Below are positions 1 through 7,567 of a stretch of DNA of 52,087 bases, piece by piece. The notes under the pieces are model-generated. The model saw only the letters and a program-made list of their open reading frames with translations, ran no database searches and was not told the origin of the DNA. Both the position numbers and the translations under genes were made by a program. Positions within the stretch are counted from its first letter, which is position 1, and each line of letters opens with the position of its first letter. This DNA comes from JBBDYH01 sp040901795 (lineage in GTDB: Bacteria > Planctomycetota > Planctomycetia > Pirellulales > JALHPA01): the NCBI GenBank assembly GCA_040901795.1, contig JBBDYH010000010.1, forward strand, positions 1 to 52,087, given 5' to 3'.

Positions 1-132
1 AGGTGCTTCCCGGCTATCTGTCACGTAAAAGATGCTAGCTACAAAGCCCTGGGCTAAAGCCTGTACTCCATCAGTCAGCTTTAGTTGACCCTACCGACCC
101 GTCATTGTGTAATTGATGCAGAGAGGTGCGTC

Positions 133-759
133 ATGCAAGCGTATGAAGAGTTACTCGACGGTCAACCGGACCGGGCGCTTCTCGAGGGAAGTATGCACTT
201 TGAGGAAAAGAGCGCGGTCTATCAAACTCTGCGAGCCATCGCGGGCCGGCTGGATGAGCTGCAAGTGCCCTATGCGGTCGCGGGAGGTATGGCGCTCTTC
301 GTTCACGGTTTTCGACGCTTTACGGAGGACGTGGACGTACTCGTCACGCGCCAGGCGCTGTCGGCGATTCATCAGGAACTAGAGGGCCGAGGCTATGTCC
401 CGCTTTTTCCGGGCAGTCGCGGTCTGCGGGACGCCGAACATGGTGTGCGAGTCGAGTTTCTGGTGACCGGCGATTTTCCAGGCGATGGGAAGCCAAAGCC
501 GATAGCGTTTCCGGATCCGTCGGCGGTTCGATTCGCCCGCGATGGCATTCAGTACGTCAATCTGCAGACGCTGGTGGAGCTCAAGCTGGCATCAGGCATG
601 ACCAACTCCGGCCGGCTGCGCGATCTGGCCGACGTGCAGGAGTTGATCCGCCATCTGGCGCTGCCGGCGTCGTTCGCCGGTCAGTTGAACCCGTACGTGC
701 GCGAGAAATTTGCGGAGTTGTGGCAGGGGGTTCAAACGACGGCAGGACCGCCGGAGTAG
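133..759 (+). CDS. Nucleotidyltransferase-fold protein (MNT / AbiEii-like)
   Basis: A protein of 208 aa. I start it at the ATG at 133, where GAGAGG lies a few bases upstream; an in-frame ATG at 85 exists but is less well placed. The segment AGGMALFVHGFRRFTEDVDVLV has the GG...R.T.DVD pattern of minimal nucleotidyltransferases, in which the two acidic residues bind metal. A later VNLQTLVELKLASG segment and a predicted helical tail match the stand-alone nucleotidyltransferase proteins often annotated as AbiEii-like toxins or DUF6036. No partner antitoxin is visible next to it; the next gene is an acyl-CoA dehydrogenase 31 bp downstream. A second protein of the same fold lies at 10384-10968. The substrate is unknown, so the fold is supported but the biological role is not. 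Confidence 0.7.
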   Translation: MQAYEELLDGQPDRALLEGSMHFEEKSAVYQTLRAIAGRLDELQVPYAVAGGMALFVHGFRRFTEDVDVLVTRQALSAIHQELEGRGYVPLFPGSRGLRDAEHGVRVEFLVTGDFPGDGKPKPIAFPDPSAVRFARDGIQYVNLQTLVELKLASGMTNSGRLRDLADVQELIRHLALPASFAGQLNPYVREKFAELWQGVQTTAGPPE

Positions 760-790
760 TCTTCATTTGCCAACAACCCGCGGCTTGTCC

Positions 791-1870
791 ATGCCACGCG
801 CCGACGTAATCACCAGCCCCGACGACCCGAAGCTGGACACGCTTTGTGAGGAGCTTACGGCGCGAACCGCCGAGCTCGACAAGACCAGCGATTGGCCGGC
901 CGAACAGCTCGAACTGTGCGGCCGGTTTGGCGTCTATCAATGGTTTCTGCCGCAAGAATGGGGCGGGCAAGATTGGAGCGAGCTGGATATCGTGCGCGGT
1001 TACCTGCGGCTTAGCGCGTCTTGCCTGACTACGACGTTCATCATCACGCAGCGCAGCGGTGCGTGCCGGCGGATTGTCGAGGGTGCGCATCGCGCCGTGA
1101 AGTCGCGGCTGCTGCCCGGGCTGGCCAGCGGGGCGACGTTTGCAACGGTTGGCATCTCGCATCTGACGACCAGCCGGCGTCACCTGGGCCGGCCGGCACT
1201 GCGAGCGGAGGAAACGCGCGCAGGTTTTGTGCTCGACGGCTTTAGTCCGTGGGTAACCGGCGCGGCCTATGCCGACGTCGTGGTGCTGGGGGCGCAGTTG
1301 GACGATGCGCGGCAGATTCTGGTTGCACTTCCGGCCGGCACTGAAGGCGTAACGGTCCCGCCGCCGGCCGAGCTTGTGGGTTTGAGCGCCAGTCAGACCG
1401 GCGAAATCCGACTCGACCACGTGCACCTCAGCCGCGAGTGGCTGTTGGCCGGCCCGGAGGAAAACATCATGAAAGGCGCCGCCGGCGCGAAGACCGGGGG
1501 CTTGCAAACCTCGACGCTGGCGGTGGGGCTGGCCGCTTCGGCCATTGCTTACCTCGAGGGTGAATCGAAACAGCGCGCGGACTTATCCAAGCCGACCGCA
1601 GAACTGCGGCGCGACCACGCGGGGCTGGAAAAGGATCTGCTGGCCCTGGCTGCCGGGAAGGAAGTTTGCACGAACGAGGCGCTGCGGGCGCGGGCCAACA
1701 GCCTGGTCTTGCGTGCCACCCAGGCCGCGCTCGCCGCCGCCAAAGGAGCCGGTTACGTCGTCGGCCACCCAGCCGGCCGGATGGCACGCGAAGCGTTGTT
1801 CTTTCTCGTTTGGAGCTGTCCTGCGCCGGTCATGCAGGCCAATCTGTGCGAGCTGGCGGGATTGGAGTGA
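791..1870 (+). CDS. Acyl-CoA dehydrogenase family protein
   Basis: A protein of 359 aa with the acyl-CoA dehydrogenase architecture: an N-terminal helical part (EWGGQDWSELD, typical of the family's N domain), a middle beta domain around GFVLDGFSPWVTGAAYAD that contacts FAD, and a C-terminal helical domain. Family members are FAD enzymes that oxidise acyl-CoA or a related substrate. The segment where the catalytic Glu would be expected is not obvious, so it may be a divergent member or a flavin monooxygenase relative. The ATG at 791 was chosen because the longer reading frame begins inside the preceding gene; no clear ribosome binding site precedes it. Substrate and pathway cannot be told from context. 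Confidence 0.75.
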   Translation: MPRADVITSPDDPKLDTLCEELTARTAELDKTSDWPAEQLELCGRFGVYQWFLPQEWGGQDWSELDIVRGYLRLSASCLTTTFIITQRSGACRRIVEGAHRAVKSRLLPGLASGATFATVGISHLTTSRRHLGRPALRAEETRAGFVLDGFSPWVTGAAYADVVVLGAQLDDARQILVALPAGTEGVTVPPPAELVGLSASQTGEIRLDHVHLSREWLLAGPEENIMKGAAGAKTGGLQTSTLAVGLAASAIAYLEGESKQRADLSKPTAELRRDHAGLEKDLLALAAGKEVCTNEALRARANSLVLRATQAALAAAKGAGYVVGHPAGRMAREALFFLVWSCPAPVMQANLCELAGLE

Positions 1871-1900
1871 AGCTCGAAAGAGGTGTCTATCCGCACTTTA

Positions 1901-1928
1901 TTGACTGTACTGCAATTCGCAGTACACT
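1901..1928 (+). promoter_or_regulatory. Promoter with embedded palindromic operator of the toxin-antitoxin pair
   Basis: TTGACT (1901-1906) and TACACT (1923-1928) are spaced 16 bp apart and look like -35 and -10 boxes. Between and over them lies a perfect inverted repeat, TGTACTGC - 5 bp - GCAGTACA, at 1906-1926. The start codon of the antitoxin is 18 bp after the -10. An operator overlapping the promoter is what is expected for an autoregulated ribbon-helix-helix antitoxin; the binding itself is inferred. Confidence 0.65.
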
Positions 1929-1946
1929 TGACTAAGAGGATTCATC

Positions 1947-2249
1947 ATGTCCACAGCACGCCGACCAAAACGCGCCAAGCGAACCAAGCCAAGTCCTCTC
2001 ATGGTTCGACTTGATGAGGAAAGCAAGGACTATCTGACCCAGGCCGCCCAATTGCGAAGGATTAGCGTCAGCGATTTCGTGCGCACGGTGACAGTGGCAC
2101 AGGCTCGACGCGAGGTAGCGGCGGCTCGCGAGAACATTCTGGTTCTCAGCCCCGAAGAGCAACTCGAGTTTTGGAACGCATTGAACGAGACGCCCGTTCT
2201 CACTGAATCGCAACGCGAGTTAGGGGCCATTATGCGAGGCGAGAAGTGA
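1947..2249 (+). CDS. TacA-like antitoxin (DUF1778 family, ribbon-helix-helix)
   Basis: A 100-aa basic-N-terminal protein. LMVRLDEESKDYLTQAAQ followed by RRISVSDFVRTVT is the DUF1778 ribbon-helix-helix pattern, and the C-terminal part (ILVLSPEEQLEFWNAL) is the tail that in this family wraps the acetyltransferase toxin. The stop codon overlaps the GTG start of the GNAT gene (GTGA), giving translational coupling typical of type II toxin-antitoxin operons. The upstream palindrome at 1906-1926 is its likely operator. Confidence 0.85.
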   Translation: MSTARRPKRAKRTKPSPLMVRLDEESKDYLTQAAQLRRISVSDFVRTVTVAQARREVAAARENILVLSPEEQLEFWNALNETPVLTESQRELGAIMRGEK

Positions 2250-2770
2250 ATGGCGTTCGCTTCCCTCCCGGTTATCGTCTGGAGAGACTTCACCGGGAGC
2301 ACCCACGGCGAAACTTCCAATGCGGCGAGGAAGCGGTCGAAGACTGGCTTATAACCAAGGCGCTGCAGCAGCAGGAGAAGCACCTTTCTACCACCAAGGT
2401 TCTCCTTGACATACAAACGAATATCGCTGGCTATTATACGCTGGCAACTGGTCAGGTGGACTTCGGCGACCTTCCGGAGGAGATTAAGCGTGGACTTCCG
2501 CGCCGCCTTCTGCCTGTCGCAAAGTTGGCTTGGTTCGCCGTAAGCAAAGATCGGCAGGGCCAAGGCCTGGGTACGTACCTCTTGGGGCAGGCATTGCGCG
2601 ACTGCCATGAAGCGGGCAAGATATTTGCTTTCGTCGCCGTGCTGCTCGACTGCATCAACGATGCTGCAAAGGCCTTTTATCAGAAGCGCGAGTTTAAGGA
2701 AGTTCCGGGGCGGCCCTATCGCCTTTACTTGAGCGCCAAGCAGATCGACGCGATGATGGAACGTCCCTAG
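2246..2770 (+). CDS. GNAT acetyltransferase toxin, TacT-like
   Basis: A protein of 174 aa starting at GTG 2246. It shows the GNAT acetyl-CoA-binding loop (RQGQGLG) and a conserved Tyr in KAFYQKREF, and the GYYTLATGQVDFGDLP region is characteristic of TacT/AtaT-type toxins that acetylate the amino acid on charged tRNAs and so block translation. It follows a DUF1778 antitoxin with a 4-bp overlap, so the pair is very likely a type II toxin-antitoxin module. Which tRNA it would modify cannot be read from sequence. Confidence 0.85.
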   Translation: MNGVRFPPGYRLERLHREHPRRNFQCGEEAVEDWLITKALQQQEKHLSTTKVLLDIQTNIAGYYTLATGQVDFGDLPEEIKRGLPRRLLPVAKLAWFAVSKDRQGQGLGTYLLGQALRDCHEAGKIFAFVAVLLDCINDAAKAFYQKREFKEVPGRPYRLYLSAKQIDAMMERP

Positions 2771-2904
2771 CTATTCTTGACCGCGTTCGTTCACCGCAGA
2801 GCCTGGTTCCGCGCTGCCGACCGCCCCCGCGGCCCTTTGCGACAGGCGACATCTCGGCTATCATCGATTGTTTCCCCCAGCGTTTCTCGAGGAGCCCGCC
2901 GCGA

Positions 2905-3567
2905 ATGTCCGACGAAAAAGTCCATCTCCATTGGCATGCCCATAGTGTTAGCCGCGACGAGCGCGAACAGCTCAACGGCCACAAAGGCTGCGTGATTTGG
3001 TTCACTGGTCTCTCCGCCTGCGGCAAGAGCACTATTGCCAACCTGGTCGATCACAAGCTTCACTCGATGGGCGCGCGCAGCTTCGTGCTCGACGGTGACA
3101 ACGTTCGCCACGGATTGAACGCGGCGCCGGCCGGCCTGAAGGAGCGCCATGGCGAGGAGTTCGCCAAGCGGTTTGGCTTGGGTTTTTCCGCGCAGGACCG
3201 GGAAGAAAACATTCGCCGCATCGGGGCGGTCGCGGAACTGTTCGCTTCGGCAGGCATCGTCGCCTTGACGGCCTTCATCAGCCCCTATCGCCGCGACCGC
3301 GACGCCGTCCGCGAGCGGCTTAAAGCGGGCGATTTCATCGAAGTTTTCGTCGATGCCCCGATCGAAGTTTGCGAAGCGCGTGACCCCAAAGGACTCTATA
3401 AAAAAGCCCGCGCCGGTGAAATCAAGGGTTTTACCGGCATCGACGACCCGTACGAGTCCCCGGCGAAGCCTGAGCTGCGGCTCGATGCGGCGACGAAGTC
3501 GGCCGAGCAGTTGGCCGACGAAGTCATCGCCTATCTGCATAAGTCCGGCAAAATCCAATCTGCCTGA
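2905..3567 (+). CDS. cysC: Adenylylsulfate (APS) kinase
   Basis: A protein of 220 aa that phosphorylates APS to PAPS with ATP. The P-loop GLSACGKST is at residues 35-43 (usual form GLSGSGKST), the substrate-binding DGDNVRHGLN at 63-72, FISPYRRDR near 129, and the family's RDPKGLYKKARAGEIKGFTG and DDPYE motifs follow. Between HGLN and GLGFS there is an extra segment of about 19 residues (73-91, AAPAGLKERHGEEFAKRF) that the classical enterobacterial form lacks. The gene stands alone, without sulfate adenylyltransferase genes, so it may feed PAPS to sulfotransferases rather than to assimilation (inference). GAGGAG lies about 11 bp before the start. Confidence 0.93.
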   Translation: MSDEKVHLHWHAHSVSRDEREQLNGHKGCVIWFTGLSACGKSTIANLVDHKLHSMGARSFVLDGDNVRHGLNAAPAGLKERHGEEFAKRFGLGFSAQDREENIRRIGAVAELFASAGIVALTAFISPYRRDRDAVRERLKAGDFIEVFVDAPIEVCEARDPKGLYKKARAGEIKGFTGIDDPYESPAKPELRLDAATKSAEQLADEVIAYLHKSGKIQSA

Positions 3568-3661
3568 CGAAAGACTCGTTGTTTCGCCGGTAAGGCGTCG
3601 CCCGAAGGGAACTTCCGACGCGCGCCAGCATAAGAATTTTGCATCATTTCATTAGCGGGCA

Positions 3662-3691
3662 TTGACAGTTGCCGCGCGCGATCACTACAAC
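3662..3691 (+). promoter_or_regulatory. Possible sigma-70-type promoter
   Basis: TTGACA at 3662-3667 and TACAAC at 3686-3691 are separated by 18 bp, 35 bp ahead of the double-BON gene, which itself has AAGGATGG before its ATG. The -10 is imperfect, so this is only a candidate. Confidence 0.35.
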
Positions 3692-3726
3692 GATAGAAAG
3701 CGGCTTGTAGCCAAGGATGGTGTCTC

Positions 3727-4383
3727 ATGACGGAGCATGTACTCGACGACATTGAATCTCGAGTGCAATCCGCGCTGGCCGCTAGTCCCATCTTTGCCTT
3801 GCGGGAACTGCGAGTCGAACGTCAGGACTCGTCGCTGCGCCTGCGTGGCCTGGTCGGAAGTTTTTATCACAAGCAACTCGCCCAAGAGGTGTTCCGCTCA
3901 TTGGCGGGCGATCTCGGGGTGATCAATTCCGTCGCGGTTTGTTCGGAGCACGAGCGGAGAGAGAACGGGCCGCAAGACACGCGGCGGAAGCTCAGTCGGG
4001 GGCGAACGACCGACAGCGTATCAAGTGCCACGAGGGACACGGGAGGTTCCTCACACGCCGGCGATGTGCTTGGATGGATCTGGCCAGGCCGGCCGCACGA
4101 GGAGGTTACCGTGGAAAAACTGTCGCAGGTGTTCGAGGCGGAGACGGCCACCAATCCGACCCCGATTGTGGATCTGCAAGCATGGAGCGCGCGAATTCGG
4201 CGCGCTGTTCGCCGCGAGACCCGCGGCGGCGTCAGCCAGCTCAAAGTGGAGATCGACCCGCGCGGAGTGCATCTGCGCGGCCGCTGTCGCAGCTTCTATT
4301 GCAAGCAGCTTGCCCAGCAGGCCGCGATGCGGCTGGCGGGCGACACACCGCTGGATAACCAGATTGAGGTGCGGGATCGATAG
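3727..4383 (+). CDS. Double BON-domain-like protein
   Basis: A protein of 218 aa made of two similar units, near residues 10-77 and 150-216. Each has the beta-alpha-beta pattern of BON domains: LRLRGLVGSFYHKQLAQEVF in the first unit and VHLRGRCRSFYCKQLAQQAA in the second, the two sharing SFY-KQLAQ. A charged linker of about 70 residues separates them. BON domains bind phospholipid or other hydrophobic ligands, usually at the envelope, but no signal peptide or membrane segment is visible here, so the protein is probably cytosolic or has another role. The stop codon is followed immediately by a hairpin repeat. Confidence 0.65.
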   Translation: MTEHVLDDIESRVQSALAASPIFALRELRVERQDSSLRLRGLVGSFYHKQLAQEVFRSLAGDLGVINSVAVCSEHERRENGPQDTRRKLSRGRTTDSVSSATRDTGGSSHAGDVLGWIWPGRPHEEVTVEKLSQVFEAETATNPTPIVDLQAWSARIRRAVRRETRGGVSQLKVEIDPRGVHLRGRCRSFYCKQLAQQAAMRLAGDTPLDNQIEVRDR

Positions 4384-4455
4384 TTGGAGTTCAGCTTTAG
4401 GCTGTTTGGAGCGCCGCCCATATGCCGCGGCAGCAAGCTAAAGCTTGAACTCCAA
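4384..4455. repeat. Quasi-palindromic repeat directly after a stop codon
   Basis: The arms TTGGAGTTCA (left) and TGAACTCCAA (right) pair, with AGCTTTAG / CTAAAGCT forming an inner stem. The element begins at the base after the TAG at 4381-4383. A single arm of the same family recurs near 12654-12680. Confidence 0.75.
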
Positions 4456-4593
4456 CGGAATTCCAACGGTTGATCTTGCTTGGTTTTCCAGCCTTTCCTA
4501 CCATACCGCCGCGCGGCTTTGCTTCGCCGTGATCGAGCAATTGCTGACGCACCGGGCTCAGACAGGCCCCGACTCAGACATGGAAGTCGAGCG

Positions 4594-5430
4594 ATGCGCC
4601 TTTCGGTCATTCTTAGCACATACAATTCGCCGGAGTGGCTGGAGAAGGCGCTCTGGGGCTACTCCGCTCAGAGCCATCGGCATTTCGAGCTGCTGGTGGC
4701 CGACGATGGCTCCACGGACGACACGCGCCGCCGCATCGATCTATTGCGGAGCCGGACCGGCCTGACGATCCGCCAGATCTGGCACGAGGACCGAGGCTTT
4801 CGCAAATGCACGATACTCAATCGCGCGATCGAGGCGGCGTCCGCCGATTACCTGGTGTTTAGCGACGGCGACTGCATCCCGCGCAGGGACTTTCTGGATA
4901 CACATGCGCGGCTGGCGCGCTTAGGAATCTTTTTGTCCGGCGGGTTGTTCCGCTTACCCTTGGCCGTCAGCCAGCGAATCGACCGTGACGACATTGTGGA
5001 CGGACGCGCCAGCGATGTGCAGTGGTTGCGGTCGGCCGGGGTTCCCTGGTCACCGAAGCTGCTAAAGTTGGCCTGCCGGCCGCCTTGGTCGCGCTGGCTC
5101 GATCGAGTCACGAGCACGCGGGCCACCTGGAACGGCCATAACAGCTCGGGTTGGAAGGCAGATCTGTTGGCGGTGAACGGCTTCGACGAACGAATGGAAT
5201 GGGGCGGCGAGGACCGCGAGTTGGGCGAACGGCTGGTCCATCTGGGAATTCGTCCGGTGCAAATTCGCTACCGGGCCGTTTGCGTGCACCTAGACCATGA
5301 GCGGGGTTATGTGCGCGAGGAAGCGTTGGCCCGCAACCATCGGATCTGGGCCGAGACGAGGCGCACTCGCTCGACTTGGACCGCGAATGGAATACGCAAG
5401 GATGCGATTGCACAACGATGTGCGGCGTAG
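4594..5430 (+). CDS. Family 2 glycosyltransferase with GT7-type C-terminal domain
   Basis: A protein of 278 aa, started at ATG 4594 (MRLSVILSTYNSP), because only there does the GT-A fold begin at its usual first strand; the longer frame upstream is not protein-like. Visible motifs are the first-strand SVILSTYNSPEWL, ADDGSTDDT for nucleotide-sugar binding, the DGDC metal-binding DxD, and the C-terminal NGFDERMEWGGEDRELG characteristic of the GT7/galactosyltransferase C-terminal domain. It transfers a sugar from an activated donor, probably in cell-surface polysaccharide or lipopolysaccharide synthesis. The second glycosyltransferase follows in the same direction after a repeat. Confidence 0.87.
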   Translation: MRLSVILSTYNSPEWLEKALWGYSAQSHRHFELLVADDGSTDDTRRRIDLLRSRTGLTIRQIWHEDRGFRKCTILNRAIEAASADYLVFSDGDCIPRRDFLDTHARLARLGIFLSGGLFRLPLAVSQRIDRDDIVDGRASDVQWLRSAGVPWSPKLLKLACRPPWSRWLDRVTSTRATWNGHNSSGWKADLLAVNGFDERMEWGGEDRELGERLVHLGIRPVQIRYRAVCVHLDHERGYVREEALARNHRIWAETRRTRSTWTANGIRKDAIAQRCAA

Positions 5431-5431
5431 T

Positions 5432-5550
5432 TATGGAGTGCGGGAACTTGTTCTCGCGTTCATTTTCAAACCAGTTTTCCAATCCAAACCACGTCGTTCG
5501 AGTTGCAACGGGATTGAAATCCAAAGCGGTGACCAGTCACCGTACTCCCT
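5432..5550. repeat. Family A inverted-terminus repeat (copy 1)
   Basis: It begins one base after the stop codon of the glycosyltransferase. The left arm starts ATGGAGTGCGGGAACTTG and the right arm ends AAAGCGGTGACCAGTCACCG followed by TACTCC; the ends are inverted relative to each other. Related copies are at 7436-7557, 34817-34918 and, as a single arm inside a coding region, 21549-21585. Confidence 0.8.
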
Positions 5551-5568
5551 AGGTCTGAGCGCGGCAGC

Positions 5569-7434
5569 ATGAGCAACTTTGTCGTCATCGATCAATCGGT
5601 CAAGCGGATCGGCGGGCATAACTACGAGTATGCGCTGCACGTTTTGACGGCCGCCGAGCGAGAGGGGTACCGGCCGATCCTGACCGTGAACCGGCGGTTC
5701 TTCGAACGGCAACGGTTGCCCGCCTGTTGGCAGCTCTATACGCCGTTTCGGCATACGACGTATGAGGCCGCGCGGTTAGCGGCCAAACAGCGGCAGCTCG
5801 ATCCCGACGGCGTGTTGACGAGCGAGGAGGCGAACCGTTTGTCGCTGCCCGCCGAGCGGCGCGGGCAGCGAAGCTGGATTCGTGCGCTTCCTGCTGGGCC
5901 GCGGCGCTACTTCATCCGACGCTATGAGAACATCCGGCGGCGGATCATTGGCCATTATGCCGAGGATCTTGCACAGCTCTTTAGTGCGCTGCACCTCGAT
6001 CGCGGCGATCAGGTGTTTGTGCCGACACTTTCGGAGGACGACCTCGTCGGCCTGTTGGCGTTCTTTCGCCGACACGAGTCGTCGGCGAGCCAAGTGACAT
6101 GGCACTTGCAGTTTCACTTTAGTCTCTACGAAGGCCGCGAACCCGGCTACGCGAGTCAAGATGCTCGGCTGTTGCAACTGAAGCAACTCTTCGGCGCGGC
6201 CGCCTCAATGCTGCCGCCGGGCTGCGTGCATTTTTATACGACCACCGAAATCCTCGCGGACCAATACAATCGCCTGGGGGCCTCGCACTTTCAGACGTTG
6301 CCGTATCCCGTGAACCCTGCTCTGCTGGAGAATCGCCGCATCAGCGGAGACTCGGGCGGTCCGCTGCGCGTAACCTGCGCCGGCGGCGTACGCGCTGAGA
6401 AAGGAACGCAGGAGCTTTATCGCTCGGTGGCGCCTTTGTGGCGCGACTACTTCGAAAGCGGCCGGTTGCAACTGGTCGTGCAGGCTAAGCGGCTGGGGAA
6501 ATTGCCCAAGGAACTGCGCCGGCATGCCCGCTATGATCGCGAGTCGGTGTCCGTTAACGGAGCCATGCAATCACCTCCCAGGGTCGCAGTCATCCGCTGG
6601 CCGCTGTCTACCGAGAAGTACCTCGATTTGATCCGCAATTCGCACATTGGACTCTTGCTGTACGACGCCGACCAGTATTACGCCCGCTGTTCGGGCGTGA
6701 TGGTCGAGATGCTTAAGGCGGGCGTGCCGGTGATTGTGCCAGCCGGCTGCTGGATGGCCGAGCAGATCGCCGAGCCGATCTTCATCCATCGCGATCGTGT
6801 TTGCCAGACCATACCCATCGTAGCGCGGCTCACACCCGCCGACGCGGACTGGGAGGCGGGGCGTGCCCAGCGATACTACCTCTGGCGGCGCGATGCGCGG
6901 CTGTTGGTCGGCGGCCAAGGCGCTGTCCTGGGCACGCGTCTGTCTGTGCCCCAGGGCGCCAGCCACTTGTGCGTTCGGTTTCGTTGGGGGACAGCCAATG
7001 CACCGGGAAGCTATTTGGAATTGACCGCTGCCCAGACAGGCATCGCCGCGCGGCCGTTGCAAACGACGCGCGAGATCGTCGGCGCCCGGACGGAAGGAGC
7101 CGCGGTGCCGGTCCTCATGGCGCTGACGCCGGCAACGAAGCACGTGCAGCTCACGTGGCGAAACGCTTTCAATGAGGATGCACTTTCACTGGAGGACGTG
7201 GAGTTTACGTTTCTTTCGGCCGAAGCGGGCGCTTGTCCGCTGGGAGCGGTGGGTTTAGTCAGCGCGGGCGTGGATCAGGCGGCGCGATTGTTGCGCGACA
7301 TGGCCGATCATTACGGACACTACCGGCGAACGGCTGAGGAGTTTGCGCCAGTTTGGGGCGAGTGGCACAGCCCGGAGAAAGTGGTGCGTTTGCTCACAGA
7401 AGCGCACGCTGCCGAGCAACGCTATGCCGCTTAA
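5569..7434 (+). CDS. Glycosyltransferase (GT-B type) with inserted beta domain
   Basis: A protein of 621 aa. The start (MSNFVVIDQSVKRIGGHNYEYA) has the early glycine-rich strand of GT-B glycosyltransferases, and VTCAGGVRAEKGTQELYR, then GLLLYDADQYYARCSGVMVE and LKAGVPVIVPAGCWM form the second nucleotide-binding half. From about residue 420 to 555 (roughly 6826-7233) the sequence changes to a strand-rich region (YYLWRRDARLLVGGQG through VQLTWRNAFNEDALSLEDV) that resembles a carbohydrate-binding beta-sandwich more than a glycosyltransferase. It is followed by a helical tail (LLRDMADHYGHYRRTAEEF) that looks like the normal end of the family. The donor and acceptor are unknown; surface polysaccharide is likely from the neighbouring glycosyltransferase. 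Confidence 0.75.
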   Translation: MSNFVVIDQSVKRIGGHNYEYALHVLTAAEREGYRPILTVNRRFFERQRLPACWQLYTPFRHTTYEAARLAAKQRQLDPDGVLTSEEANRLSLPAERRGQRSWIRALPAGPRRYFIRRYENIRRRIIGHYAEDLAQLFSALHLDRGDQVFVPTLSEDDLVGLLAFFRRHESSASQVTWHLQFHFSLYEGREPGYASQDARLLQLKQLFGAAASMLPPGCVHFYTTTEILADQYNRLGASHFQTLPYPVNPALLENRRISGDSGGPLRVTCAGGVRAEKGTQELYRSVAPLWRDYFESGRLQLVVQAKRLGKLPKELRRHARYDRESVSVNGAMQSPPRVAVIRWPLSTEKYLDLIRNSHIGLLLYDADQYYARCSGVMVEMLKAGVPVIVPAGCWMAEQIAEPIFIHRDRVCQTIPIVARLTPADADWEAGRAQRYYLWRRDARLLVGGQGAVLGTRLSVPQGASHLCVRFRWGTANAPGSYLELTAAQTGIAARPLQTTREIVGARTEGAAVPVLMALTPATKHVQLTWRNAFNEDALSLEDVEFTFLSAEAGACPLGAVGLVSAGVDQAARLLRDMADHYGHYRRTAEEFAPVWGEWHSPEKVVRLLTEAHAAEQRYAA

Positions 7435-7435
7435 T

Positions 7436-7557
7436 TATGGAGTGCGATGACTCGTCATCGCTTTGGATTTCAATTTCGTCGAACAAGCGAACGACGCGAC
7501 GCCCTACGAATAGCCGGATTGAAAAAGAAAGCGGCGACCAGTCGCCGCAGTCCAAAG
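7436..7557. repeat. Family A inverted-terminus repeat (copy 2)
   Basis: It starts one base after the TAA at 7432-7434, with TATGGAGTGCGATGACTCG, and ends with AAAGCGGCGACCAGTCGCCG then CAGTCC. It fills most of the gap to the 3' end of lpxK on the other strand. Confidence 0.8.
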
Positions 7558-7567
7558 ATGCCGGCTG

